Positions 14,967 to 26,500 of a stretch of DNA of 64,000 nt are shown one piece after another. The stretch is from Liolophura sinensis (Eukaryota; Mollusca; Polyplacophora; Chitonida; Chitonidae). The position numbers were made by a program, and so were the translations under genes. The notes below the pieces were generated by a model. That model was given only the letters and a program-made list of their open reading frames with translations, did no database searches and was not told where the DNA came from. The DNA lies in the NCBI RefSeq assembly GCF_032854445.1, contig NC_088301.1, forward strand, positions 47,301,116 through 47,365,115, in the 5' to 3' direction. The first letter of the stretch is position 1. Every line of letters begins with the position of its first letter.

Positions 14967-17900
14967 TCTTTTTTGATTTTCACTCACATAACTGAAAAGA
15001 TGGTTCTTTCCAAGTCTTGGAAGTATCTGTTTTGATGTCCTGGTCAGAACATTTTTATTTTGCAGCAGTCTATTTGGCTTCCTGAAAATAAAAAATATAC
15101 CTATGGTAACATGAAGCATTAAGCCACTGATATTAGGTACATGTACAATCTTTGGTAAAACAAAGTAATATTTGAAACAACACTTAAGGAGAGAAAACAG
15201 AAATGTTCCCAAAATTGCTCTAAAACTTGTCATCAGAAATGTCATGGTTGATGTTTTAATATTTAAAATTTAGATTAATTAACATAAAAATAATTGAAAC
15301 ATACATTCAAAAGACTGAGTCAATCAAATTCTGTATTATGCATTTACAAATAACTAAATACACCACCTGATAATTACTTTTCTGAGTATATATTGTTCAT
15401 TACTGTTAAAGATGGTCCCATATCTGTGGGGGATGAAGCAGGTAAATGAACTTCAGTAAATCTACGTTTTTGTTGAAACTTGTTTAAATTCAATCTGTTA
15501 ATTTGTCTCTCACTTTGATGGCCCCTGGAACCTGGAAAGGCAAATATAGCATTAATTTCTGTATTATGTTTTATATTTTAATAACAGATGTATATGTATT
15601 AATATGAATACTTATCCAAATTGAGAGGCAGCTCAGTTCTGTTTGCTTGTGAAAATCATTTTGTTACATTTAAGAAAAGTTTCCAAGGCTGTTTGTTTAC
15701 TTCTGTCACTATAGTTTCCTCCACCCATGAAATAGTCAAATCAATCGAATCCTTCACAAATAAATATTTCGAAAAAAAAAAAAGGCCAGTACAATGCAAC
15801 AAATGTTTTTAGAATTAGTATCTGGTTGGGGTAACTTCACAGTTGTACCACTTTACTCAGACTTGTTTCATACAAATAACTTTCACCCAACATACACTGT
15901 CACAAAAATGTACACTGTCCAAAGCTGAGAGTGGAGAAAACGCAAAAGATAAATAAATAAATTCTCCACATCTTCTACCCTTAATGGTTCCTAAAGAATA
16001 TTCATTCACATGTTCAAGTTCAAAGTTCAAAGCTTAGCTAATGTATCATTATGTACACAACGAATAATGAATTGCTGTAAATCATCAACTATTTCGAACT
16101 CCAAAGCACTTTTTTCATTGCAATTTATGCATACAATTATTACAAAAATGACACCAAAAATGATATGTATAAAGATGAAAGCTTCATAAAACAGTTCAGG
16201 TTATTTCTCCACACCCCATAGTTCTCTCAGAATGTTTGAAAATATTGGTTGCAGTGGTGTTTGCAAACATTGAAGAATTACAGTATGTATACATCATGAT
16301 CATGCGCATGGATCTGAGAAAGGTATCTAGAGCTTTCTTTGGAACGTAGGATGATCTATGACTACAATAAAATGTTTCAGCTTTAAAATCAGTATTTAAG
16401 GACATATATTAGCCCCTAAAAATATATTTTTGGGGCAGCATATGATTTTAGTGAAGGCATGGAACCATTTTTTTTTTTTCGCAACAACGAATAAAGAAAT
16501 GCAGGCATACTATATTCCAAATAAAACTGACTTACAGAGGTAAATATGAAAAGTACTTACATGTAACTATTAATTATAATTAAGTCCTACATATCACTTA
16601 CTGCTTCAAGAAATTTATTATTTGAAGTATCACCAAGTGAAATAATTCTCATCCATATACCCATAGATGCAATTGTAATCTGCAAACTTTATTAACTATT
16701 AGTACAGCTCTGAAAACCTGCTGTTAGCAATTACCCTCAACCAGTTGCATTATGTGTATTATTATATCTATAACAGGTTCATACTTTGCTCGTATAAATT
16801 AAGCCTACTGTGGTCATTGGTGTATGTAGCAGAATGTTTAGCAGAAAATGTCTTGTCCAAGGCCATCAAAGCCTTAAGATCTTGGCTTCTTCTTCCTGGG
16901 TTCTTTGGTCGTTGATGAGAAATTTTATTCTGTTTCGCAAGGAATCTTTTCCGCTGAAAGAATTCCTGTAAAAAATAAAGTAGTAACTTATTATTACATC
17001 AGACTATCTTCATTTTTTCATACTGAATGGCTCTTCAGAATCTGACTTGACTGACACAGAATTACCTAGTATTATGCTGTCTACAAAATTCTTTATAGTG
17101 ACATATTGTACTGATGTCATTTGAGTTGAGATTTTTTTTTGCTGTAATTAAGACAGCTTACTGACGCTGCACAGAATGATTCAGTGTCAATAAAGTGACG
17201 ACTTATGACATAATATATTCCTCTTTGCACTTATGCAGGTATATTATTATGTCCATATAAAGGCAATTTGCACTCACAGTCAGATAAAAAAGTAGCTTGG
17301 TGACCAGTGTATTTAATTTGATATGATTCACTCCCATGCCTGTTTTTACAAATTCCTAATTTTAACAAAATTTTGATTGTTAGAAGAGAAGCAAAAATCT
17401 ATAATTATATCTGAGTGATTTGTAGCATAGCTGAGTGTATATACCATGAAGGCGTAGGAGAATAAATATGAAGGGATATCAAATGGTCCTTAGAAAAAAA
17501 AATGTATTTCACTTTTTTCACAAATCACTTTAACGATGTCTGCCAGCATTATGGTGGGAGGAAACCTGACAGAGACCAGGGTTAACCCACACCAATCCAC
17601 AAATTGCTGACAGACCTTCCAGAGGAAGCCAGCATTACCTGGATTTGAATCCATAGTGAATGCATTGGTGTTAGGCTCCTGGGTCATACTTATTCTCATA
17701 ATCCTTACGCTATCACGACACAATTTAAAAAACAAATCTGAGTGTTACAAGTTAAATGTAGTGATCTAATTCTAAATAACTGTCTAGTAGTATTACTTGA
17801 TATGATGATATGAGGTGGCTAAGATGTGTGATCTCTGTTACATGCATTCCTGTGTTATTAGGTGATGCTTTAGGGGCATATCTATACAAAACGATTGCTC

Positions 17901-20207
17901 TCTAGAAAGCTTAATAGATTTGGTTGATTGGCTATCATACCAAAAAGTTCGCAACTTTAGTGAAACTCGTTTGTAACAGCTTCAGGACGTCTCCATTATC
18001 AAGAGCAACCTGACGTCACCTTTACTCTAGTCCTTAAGGAGTTTAATGTTGGAGGTATTTTCCACTTAATAGGCAAAGCAGTAGTCTATGGCAGAAAAAG
18101 CTGTGGGCATTGACAACGAAAACCCATGCAAGTGATCAATCAATTGCAGATGCTTTCCAGAAAATTAGACATACTGGAATGATAATATTCTTTCCACTGC
18201 TTGAGTTGTTCATCCAGTAGGACTACTACCATTTAAGAGGATGACCAGCTCAGTATCTGCCCTTTCGCCACAGGCATTCCTCAAGTGCAATTTGCCTCTG
18301 TACAGCCACTGTGGTAGCTTTCTTCCTGCAGGTCAGCTTCCCCTGTGGTCAAGTTCAAAATGGTAACCCCTCATTTAGGTTGAACCTCTGGAGGGGTGGT
18401 GCTAGTGCCTTTATTTTATGCATTAAATAAGTTTTATTTCTGGGGCTATGCTGGGGCAAAATATAAAAAGTACCTGTATGTTGTTTGTCCCCTTTGAATA
18501 CAGTTATGAGTCATATGGTAAATTGCATGTAGGTCTAATGGCAACTTGGCATGGAATGTCGGAGAGAAGAGAAAGATTTGACATTCTGTTTACAGAAGCT
18601 AGTTACAATTAAATCAATGTTAGAGAGATACAACTGTATGGTAACTTTTTATGGGTCAAGAATTGAATTAACTCTTCATTTTATACACAGTGGTGGCTCC
18701 TAGGATCAGCTTTATTCCTAACCTTATTATCGCACATGTCAGAGAAAATATCTCGGTTCCAACACTGCATTTGAATAATTTTGCTTTAAAAAATTTAAAA
18801 CATTCATGGTCTGCAAATAAGACAAATAAACCAAATAAAATTCTTCAGCTGTGGTAACTTAAAAAAAAAAAATATATTGTCTGTCGCCCCACTTTAAAGA
18901 TTTAATTTTAAATGTTATACAGTAAGATGTCTTCCTGTCTCATAAGCCTTCAGCACTATTTACTTATAAATTGCTTAGAAAACACTAAAATCAACAATAC
19001 AATACGCCTTGATATATTTTGTATAAATGTGACTAAGTGGCTTCTAGGCCTAACGCTTTGTGAAAAAGCAATATATGCCACTCTCTGACATGATTTTTAA
19101 TACCCTCGTCGAATATTACACAACTGACTTCACATCTGTGGTGGTCAGAACAAAACTTGTACCACAACATTATGTGAGAAATGGCCTTTCAGTTACACAT
19201 GACTAAATCGTCATAAAATGTAAATGATCAGTCCTGTGTTATGCACATGGGTAAAAGGTACGTCACAGCCTATGTTTTATACCACACGTGATGTAGCCAA
19301 AATGGCAAAAGCACAAGCTGGAATATTGTTCTAATGGATTACAAACAGTACAAGTTACAGGTGTTAAATAAAACTAAATATATGATGTTTATATGATTCA
19401 CTATAGCTAACAGTAACACATACATAAAGAGCCTCACTTCATAGGATACTTGAAAAGATTCTTTGAAACAAAAATTATTGTGTACAGACAGTTATGCCAA
19501 AAGGAAATAAAGGAAAAAAAATCATCCTTGGGGCATATTTTATATCTGTTAATAACCCCTCTACCTTATGCATATTTTCCATCAATGGTCGCAAATTTGC
19601 GGGAATGATGTCAAAGGTGAACCCGCCACAAACCTACTACTAGCTTGGAACCCCTGGGCTCATCTGCCTACTCAGTCGTTTTATCAGCTATCAGTGAGTA
19701 TCGCGTACTCCGTCCCGTTGACTTATCACTGCACGCTACTTAATTTCCAAACTGATCGCTCGGGCTTTTGGAAAACTGTAGTTTAAAGCCATTTTCATGT
19801 TCCATGAAAAAAACTGAAGCTTTTTTTTCAACTTTTATTTGATTGTTAGAACACATGCTAAACTACACATTAACTTAATAAGTTAATCAAGAAATAAAAA
19901 CAATCCGTTTCATGTAGGACCCTATCCTTTAAAATCAAGTCAGTTAACAACATTACATATATATCATATATATGTATGTCAAATATATGCCTTCTCTACT
20001 GTCTTATACGTAAGGGAGAACAATGTATGTATTGTGTTATCGTATGGCAGACATTTGACACTTACACATGCAGCCAGCAACCCAGGTTCAGTGTTAAAAT
20101 ATTGTTTATACATGTAAGCCTGATAGTGATAAGGAACAACTTGCCTTCTGTGTTTTCCATTCTTTTTCTCTTTTTATTCGACTTCTTGCACCGCCCACCC
20201 AGTTCAT
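755..20207 (-). CDS. REDIC1: REDIC1 (C12orf40)-like meiotic crossover factor, multi-exon
   Basis: Homologue of REDIC1/C12orf40, which in mammals binds branched recombination intermediates and supports class I meiotic crossovers. Coding exons on the minus strand: exon 1 20145-20207; cassette exons a 9167-9347, b 7757-7910, c 7368-7461 (copy A; further copies are listed separately); d 5142-6328; e1 2866-2947; e2 2080-2111; e3 755-1294 (stop at 755). Exon 1 reads MNWVGGARSRIKREKEWKTQ then K, and exon a starts EFFQRKR. From memory, human starts MNWVGGSRSR and continues KQKEYFEKHR with the intron at the same place. Exon a also has LNLYEQ against human LNLY. Exon 1 uses a GC donor (AAG|GCAAGT). Phases fit from exon 1 to d, and from e1 to e3. 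Exon d ends with two spare bases while e1 starts in phase 0, so either a small exon is missing or donor GTG|GTGACT is used. Exon e3 has paired STQTD and STQWD motifs. The rest looks disordered, as in the family. Confidence 0.75.
3364..3397. repeat. (AT)n microsatellite
   Basis: An uninterrupted run of AT dinucleotides inside a long REDIC1 intron or unresolved-exon region. The long open frame at 3006-3413 simply reads through this low-complexity stretch. Confidence 0.95.
6499..6711 (+). repeat. Dispersed ~210-bp repeat family, member 1 (triplicated)
   Basis: Shares a recognisable order of blocks with 33101-33279 (plus) and 51704-51920 (minus): CTTCTAA..., GACATTAGTAG, TTTTTTGAAAAGTAAAGAT, GGTCTAACCATG, and a closing AGAAGAAACAGGGTA. 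It recurs inside the tandem units at about 10312-10524 and 14118-14333. No terminal repeats or coding capacity were recognised; the family is unknown to me. Confidence 0.6.
7309..7350. repeat. (TTTA)n microsatellite, length differs in the three units
   Basis: A tetranucleotide tract just downstream of exon c. It is shorter in copy B (11123-11158) and pure, without the internal G, in copy C (14932-14968), so it gives a marker for telling the copies apart. Confidence 0.85.
9872..10141 (-). pseudogene. Truncated copy of REDIC1 exon d (copy B)
   Basis: This has the exon d acceptor (TTTCAG|GAAACA) and about 260 bases of its coding sequence, up to the residues GCREEDNQI. At the unit junction the frame then reads F and a TAA stop (9872-9874). 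It lacks exon d's donor and its last 900 or so bases. If the acceptor is used, the protein would end early. If it is skipped, exon c joins the next exon a in frame. Confidence 0.75.
9878..13685 (-). repeat. 3.8-kb tandem unit, copy B (REDIC1 locus)
   Basis: Second unit, offset by 3813 bases from copy A at its left end. It joins copy A at a short shared AAAA/AATTT stretch (9876-9882), so the joint sits in microhomology. It carries complete copies of exons a, b and c and only the first part of exon d. B and C share many substitutions against A, which implies an A/(B,C) split followed by a second duplication. The right-hand 300 bases contain a cluster of one-base indels. Confidence 0.93.
11177..13157 (-). 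CDS. REDIC1 exon cassette a-b-c, copy B
   Basis: Second copy of the three-exon cassette: a 12977-13157 (181 bp), b 11566-11719 (154 bp), c 11177-11270 (94 bp). All splice sites match copy A: acceptors TTTACAG|GAATTC, TTTCCAG|GTTCC and TTTTCAG|GAAGCC; donors AAA|GTATGA, AAAA|GTAATT and TAT|GTGAGTG. The three exons total 429 bp, begin in phase 0 and end in phase 0. The reading frames are open. Exon a has V to L and N to S changes relative to copy A, and exon b has Y to C near its end. Because the cassette is frame-neutral it could be added to the mRNA. Whether it is used is not visible from DNA. Confidence 0.7.
13400..14830. other. Indel-dense stretch, probable unpolished assembly
   Basis: Compared with the two sister repeats, this stretch shows about two dozen one- or two-base length differences, mostly in homopolymers (TTTTAC for TTTTTAC, AAGTCTTG for AAGTCTTTG, GATGGGGAAGG for GATGGGGGAAGG). 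The same repeats are nearly free of such differences elsewhere. It spans the end of copy B and the start of copy C. Confidence 0.75.
13680..13950 (-). pseudogene. Truncated copy of REDIC1 exon d (copy C)
   Basis: Same truncated exon as in copy B, with the acceptor region conserved but the reading frame broken by one-base gains and losses (for example GGATCT for GGATTCT, and an extra T beside the acceptor). These changes lie inside the indel-dense stretch 13400-14830, so they may be assembly errors rather than real mutations. Confidence 0.65.
13686..17497 (-). repeat. 3.8-kb tandem unit, copy C (REDIC1 locus)
   Basis: Third unit, nearest the 5' end of the gene. Similarity stops at GGTCCTTAGAAAA (about 17497), after which unique sequence and a SINE fragment begin. 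Exons a, b and c are intact. The truncated exon d copy at its left end is disrupted by several one-base indels that cluster in 13400-14830. Confidence 0.92.
14988..16965 (-). CDS. REDIC1 exon cassette a-b-c, copy C
   Basis: Third copy of the cassette and the first to be met downstream of exon 1: a 16785-16965, b 15378-15531, c 14988-15081. Lengths and splice sites equal those of copies A and B. Exon a carries the same V to L and N to S differences as copy B. Exon b has one synonymous CAG to CAA change. All three exons are open. As the copy closest to exon 1, it would be the default splicing partner of exon 1 if the transcript does not skip it. Confidence 0.7.
17498..20144. other. REDIC1 intron 1, outside the tandem units
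   Basis: No exon was recognised between the end of unit C and exon 1. It contains a SINE fragment at 17546-17735. The remainder is AT-rich unique-looking sequence with no further structure that I could support. Confidence 0.5.
17546..17735 (-). mobile_element. tRNA-derived SINE fragment, minus orientation
   Basis: Read on the minus strand it has the family landmarks in order: ATGACCCAGGAG, CACCAATGC, a B-box-like ATTCAAATCC, TGCTGGCTTCCTCT, GGTTTCCTCCCACC and ATAATGCTGGCAG. Both the tRNA-like beginning and the AACACCAATCAAAT tail are missing. It lies about 50 bases from the end of tandem unit C. Confidence 0.75.
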
Positions 20208-20502
20208 ACTAAACTATTAAAAGCTTTTGCTGCGTGAAAGAAACATTAAAGGGGCTTTAACAAGGTGTAATAGTACATAAACCTAACCCCCTTCTGCCGA
20301 ACGCCTTCGTAAATCTTGAATCAGCTGTATTCCCGCGCTAGCAGACGACACCCATGACTTAAATCAGAGGTCAAGGTCGTTGATCTGTTCTCACATGCTG
20401 TCAAAATGGAGGTTAGCAGCTGAGCAACCCTGTTGTACGCAGTTAAGGCTTGTTATAATTTTTCGAGTTGAATTAGAAATCATTACTAACCAGAGGCTCG
20501 TC
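20208..20502. promoter_or_regulatory. Shared bidirectional promoter region, REDIC1 / ABCD
   Basis: Only 295 bp separate the REDIC1 start codon (minus, 20207) from the ABCD start codon (plus, 20503), so both 5' UTRs and any core promoters must lie here or upstream in the neighbouring gene. No TATA box was recognised. AGGTCAAGGTCG at 20368-20379 resembles two abutting nuclear-receptor half-sites, or a monomeric TCAAGGTCA-type site with one mismatch. Start sites are not visible. Confidence 0.6.
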
Positions 20503-23500
20503 ATGTCAAGTCTACTACAGGCAGCTGCAAATTCCAGACATTCTAAACTCAAACTTGCAGGTGGGGCAGCAATTTTGCTTGTGGCAGCGTACGGAGCACG
20601 GAAATGTGGCCCTGGCTTAACAAAAGCTTTGCGACTGGACTTCAATCAATACGCAAGAGACAAAACTAAACAACTGGAAAATAAAGAAAATGGTGATCTT
20701 CAAGAAGAAACCGGCGTTCAAAATGGAAAATCTTCAAAGAAATCTATTACAAAAGGAACCCCATCAGTGGACAGAAAGTTTGTGCGTGAAATGAGATACA
20801 TTCTGAAAATTCTTATACCTGGACTCTGGACAAAGGAATTTGGTATATTGTCAGTTCATACAGCATCCCTTGTCTGTCGAACATTTTTGTCAATTTACGT
20901 TGCAACACTTGATGGGAAAATAGTGAAAGCCATTGTACAGAAGGATGCATTAAAGTTCATGTGGCAACTATCCAAATGGCTGTTAATAGCAGTACCTGCT
21001 ACATTTATTAACAGTTTGATACGCTTCTTGGAAAGTCACTTAGGGTTAGCCTTACGTACACGCTTAGTTAATCATGCCTATAAATTGTATTTCAACAATC
21101 AAACATATTACCGTGTAAGCAATCTGGACAGTCGCTTGGCCAATGCCGATCAGTGTTTAACAGAGGACATAACTATGTTTTGCCAGTCACTAGCCCATCT
21201 GTATTCTCAGTTGACAAAACCAATGCTGGATGTGGCATTGATGGCTCTTACTCTGTACAAATTGGCAAGCAGTCGTGGAGCAAGTTCTCGAGTTCCAATA
21301 CTGGTAGCCTCTTGTGTTGTCGCAGTGACTGCTCATATACTGAGGAGAGTATCGCCTAAATTTGGTAAACTGGTCGCAGAAGAAGCAAACAGGAAAGGCT
21401 ACTTGCGTTATGTACACTCCAGAGTAATAACCAATGCTGAAGAAATTGCCTTCTATGGTGGTCATAAGGTAAAGTGTTGTACTGTGCATTTATTAAAAAT
21501 TTGCATTCTACCTAATTTAAGACAAATCTTTGGAAACTACAGTACTTCGTTTCTGCTGATTCATAATCACACCAATTAAACCTGATTATTTACAACTCCC
21601 ATAAGAAACCAGTAAGAATATTATTTGCACATTTATAATAATTACTGCAGTGTTTGTTATACATTGTTATATGTTAAGTTTACATCCATACCATGTACGT
21701 TGTATTAGAATCTAGTTACCTATGCATGCATATGACACAGAATGTACTAAATGCTGTATGTAGAATGACTGATAAATCACTTGATAAGATGCAAAATAAC
21801 CCTTGCAGGGATAATGTTGTTGATGTGTCTGCATTTCGACTGCTACTATCTCTTCCTCTACTCAGTTTCCTCATCTCTGTCCCTTAGTGCATGTAATTCT
21901 CTTGGTGAAATTGGCATTGAATGGGCGACATCCAATGGCAATATATTATTAGTGACAGGGTTACTCATTGACAGAATACAAAAATATATGGTATCAGTAA
22001 AGCTCATTTTTCTTAGTATGAGAGTTACTGAGACCAGATAATTCCATATCCTGTTACAGATGAACGGTGTAAAACAAATCTGTCATGTGAAAAACCCATT
22101 AATTTAACACAACAGGCTAATGTACAGGTGAACAGCATCCGCTTTGTCATTGTGTCACAGTTGAACAAAGGGAAATAACCTAGTCAGCAGACGCATATGG
22201 CATTGTTTGCAGTATTATGGAGTATACACAATTCCCACATGACTGTTGATGCCCATTGAAAATGGGAAAATTTTGTCTGATATGGGAAAATGTCTAATGT
22301 GGGATAAATTTGCACATGCAATCCATTTTGTTTATTTTACGCCATGTTGCAGAATAGTTTTTATGTCACTCCCAATCTCAAAAGAATTAACAGAAGAGTG
22401 ATCACAAACACAATCTTATGTCCATGGGAACACATCATATGCCAAAACATTGCTCTTACTTAGCTGTTTGGGCCTTGTCTTGGCCAATGAGGTCATGCTG
22501 GAATCCTGCTTTGCAAGCTTAGCTACAGCTCTAAATGAGTAGGTTTGTCAGTTACAAATGCCCATCAAAGTGCTGTAGTGTTTTCTTGACATTATAACTT
22601 TATGGGTGACCAGAAAATTAATGGGTTTTTCAGATGACAGATTTGTTTTACACCGTTCATCTGTAACAGGATATGGAATTATCTGGTCTCAGTAACCCTC
22701 ATATTAAGAAAAATGAGCTTTACTGATACCATATATTTTTGTATTCTGTCACCAGACATGAAACTGACATAGAATTCTGAAAGGGAAATAACTCTGTTAT
22801 CAATCTGTCTATAGATCCAAATTTTTGAGAGCTGCAGGAGAGCTGCAGTTTGTAGTTATTGTTAATAACCTAATTGATCATCTTAGAAAGTGAAGATCAA
22901 GTTACAGGATTAGTGAGTTATGATAGATAACCGGATACATGTATTATCTTGTGCAGATCTTGCTAGAGGGTTAACAGAACTGTAGTTTTCTGGTTTTCCT
23001 AAGACTAGTGGGGCCTCCATGGCTCAGTTGGTTAGTGCGCTAGCGCAGCGTAATGACCCAGGAGTCTCTCACCAATGCGGTCGCTGTGAGTTCAAGTCCA
23101 GCTCATGCTGACTTCCTCTCCGGCTGTACGTAGGAAGGTTTGTCAGCAACCTGCGGATGGTTGTGGGTTTTCTCCCCGGGCTGTGCCCGGTTTCCACACA
23201 CCATAATGCTGGCCGCCATCGTATGAGTGAAATATTCTTGAGTATGGCGTAAAACACCAATCAAATACATAAATCAAAGACTAGTATGTTGTTTTTAATA
23301 TCTTGTAAGTTGTTAATTACATCAATCTGACACTTTTTCAAATGTATATATGACTATAAATTTATGACTGAATTTGTATTTAAATAGGAGGGATATTTAT
23401 TTTCTTTCTTTTTTTTTTTTTAATGAACCTACAACTTTTCCTATCTGTGTATAGCCATGTTAATATTCTGATTGATTTTTTTTATGTGGAACAGTAACTC

Positions 23501-26500
23501 CAGCACTGTTGAAGGGACAGATATGTTATGAGCTACATTTATGATTCTGAGACTCTGAACTCATGACTTTGTAAGGTTACATATTTGAGTTATTATATGA
23601 TGTTTGACAGATTTTTGTTTATTGTTTGAATGTAGGTTGAGCTTAGTTTGCTAGAGAAGAGTTATGCTGCTTTGGCAAAACAGATGGACCTTATCTTCTA
23701 CAAGCGTTTGTGGTACATTATGCTGGAACAGTTCCTCATGAAATATGTTTGGAGTTCTAGTGGAATGGTCATGGTAGCTTTCCCCATTATCACCACTGCT
23801 CAGCTTAAAGCTGATGGTGAGAATGTGATCATTTTAATTTTGGAAAAGAAAAAAATTAGCTTTTTTTCTCTGTTTTAACCATTATAATTTATTACATTCA
23901 TATGAAATACATACTTATAAATAAATTATGAGTTAATTAAATAAAGTAATAAGTAATGACCATTTAATTTCCATCCTCATTATAGGTTTACATTATTATT
24001 TTATAACATGTATTTTTTATCAGTTTGTAAAGTAGGCATTGAGATAAACTGCTGGGCCTGGTTAATACCAGATTTAACTTTACGTCAAGTCTTTATTTTT
24101 GTACTTATCCCCAAAATATTTGTGTAAAAGTATGTTAAACAAAAACTAAATCTGGAACAAACTGTGTTTGGTCTATGTACAACTGTATTGGTTGCTAGGT
24201 ATTGATAAAAACATAAATATATAATGTGAATTAATATCGGTATTAGCTAATACACGTTTGAACAACTGGACCCAGTATCATTGCACATAAGCAATTCTTT
24301 AACACATTTTTTTCTGCCTGGCTATTTTTCTCATGCTTTTGTATTTGCCTTTAAAGGTTCATTCGCTGATGATGATCCTGATGGCGGTGTAAGTGACAGA
24401 ACTCAGTCCTTTACCACTGCCCGAAACCTACTCATCTCAGCGGCAGATGCTATAGAACGCATGATGTCATCATACAAAGAGGTATATATACATTTAGTCA
24501 GTTATTATTGTGAATGATCACTATGATTGAACTTCATACAATGTACTGAAAGATTTTTTGGACCAATATAATGATTAGAAATGTGTTGAATTGCATACAT
24601 TAAAAGTCAGTAGATTCTCTTCGTGTTTATTAAGTATTTTGTAAAGTATATCAGTATGATTTAGTTATCGATAGTAGTTCCATGTTTCATAATATAACTG
24701 ATTATACAGGATCATTTGCTTATAACATCACTGGATTCTTTGAGCACAACCAGTTTGTAGGCCATGTTTGGTTTAGAGTGGGGTTACAGAGCATTTTATA
24801 AATCATCAATGTGTATCAAAATGATCTGACTAGCTGGAACCACCCGTTAAAATGCTACATCAATGAATTGGAAAAACTTGACATTTGCTGATGCTGCTAT
24901 TTTATCTATTAAGTTATTATGTCAACAAACAAGTTTAAATATCTTTGGTATAGGGCAATCAGTGGTGGCCAAAATTAAATCAAGCAGACTTGCTGTTGTT
25001 CAGTGTTATGTGATGTGTACATGGGTTTGGCCGCAGGTGACAGAATTGGCCGGGTATACGTCTCGGGTATATGAGATGCTAGAAGTTTTTGATGATGTTG
25101 GACATGGGAGGTACAAGAGGCAGACAGTTACATCTCAGAAACCAGGCAAACATCATGAAAGGATCACAGGACCATTAGAAATGAAAGGTGGGCGACAGCG
25201 TTTTGATTCCAGAAATAGGCCATTATATTTGCTTCAGTAATAGCCTGTTCAGTTTGATCAACTGCTTGTATGTTGTTTTGTATTGCTAATTTGAGATTTC
25301 CAAACTGGAGCCTAGGAAAATTAGTGGACTGAAACACAGGGCTCAAAATTAGCACTGGTTCTGTTGGTCCGACGGGCCAGGAGAAAATAAAAACTTCTCA
25401 GGGAAAATTCTTTATTTTTTATAGAAACAAGGTTGTAGAAGTTATTGGACTGTCAAAAATTTGAAAGAAGCATTCTACATGACTGCAAACATCGGCATCG
25501 AACCTTTGAAGCATCATAGACTCCTGACATGCCATTGCTTCACTACAATGCTGAAATCCATACTATGACTTGTATGTGTTGTCAGAAATTTGCATCCACT
25601 GAAAATGAGAAACAATATTCATTCATAGTTGGCTGTTCCAAGTTGATTCTGTACTGTCCCATGTAAAATGAGAACAGCACAAATATTTTTATGTCAGGAC
25701 CAATAAACTTGCAGCGGACACGTAGAACTCAGAGATTACTGGTCCGAGTGCCCAATTCAACTTTTGGCTTGAATTCAAACACTGTTAACAGGAACTGCTG
25801 CCATCTGTATGACTCATCAAATTATCATTGTCTGGGTCCCATATGTAAACATTAGTATTATGAAGTCAGCAGTGTCACTGTGAGTAAATGAAATATGGCC
25901 ATCCAATGTGTGTTCTTCCATGTTATGAAAGCAAGTGCCGTCATCATCATCATCATACATGCTGAATTTCTGACACTGAAAAGTCTCTCAAAACAATGAG
26001 GAAATACTACCTCAAGTCAGATTTGAACTCATAACATAAGTCTTGTGTGCCTTTGTGAATAAAGTTATTCACTGCATGTAAATGGATTAACAAGCAAGCA
26101 TTGAGACTGGACACCCTGATTTATGACTTTGAATCGTACTCAAGCCAGTATTTTCTCTGCTGTCCAGATAACTGCAGTGTCGGAAATTGATAACCTCGGT
26201 TTTATTTTTCTGTAGAGTAGATAGAATTATTGAAATTCTTGTTTTGTTTTTAGTTTTCACATATGTAGGATGTAGAATGTGCATACAAATGACAGTGACA
26301 TGCTGGGGTGTATTCTTTAATTTGTGTGATTTGGCCGCTTATATGTACCATAAATATATTGTCCTGACTGAAGTTAGGGTGAGATTTAGTAAAGCTTACA
26401 TGTACATGTAGTTTGTAGGCTTCAGATAAGTGCAATAAGCTTGCTATCAGCTAATCGGTTACTTTACCAGTAAACCGCCCACTTGTGCTAACACGTCATG

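Noticed and set aside
20380-20502. In-frame upstream extension of ABCD exon 1
   Set aside because: The extra 41 codons have no counterpart in ABCD proteins, whereas the start at 20503 aligns with the known N-terminus.
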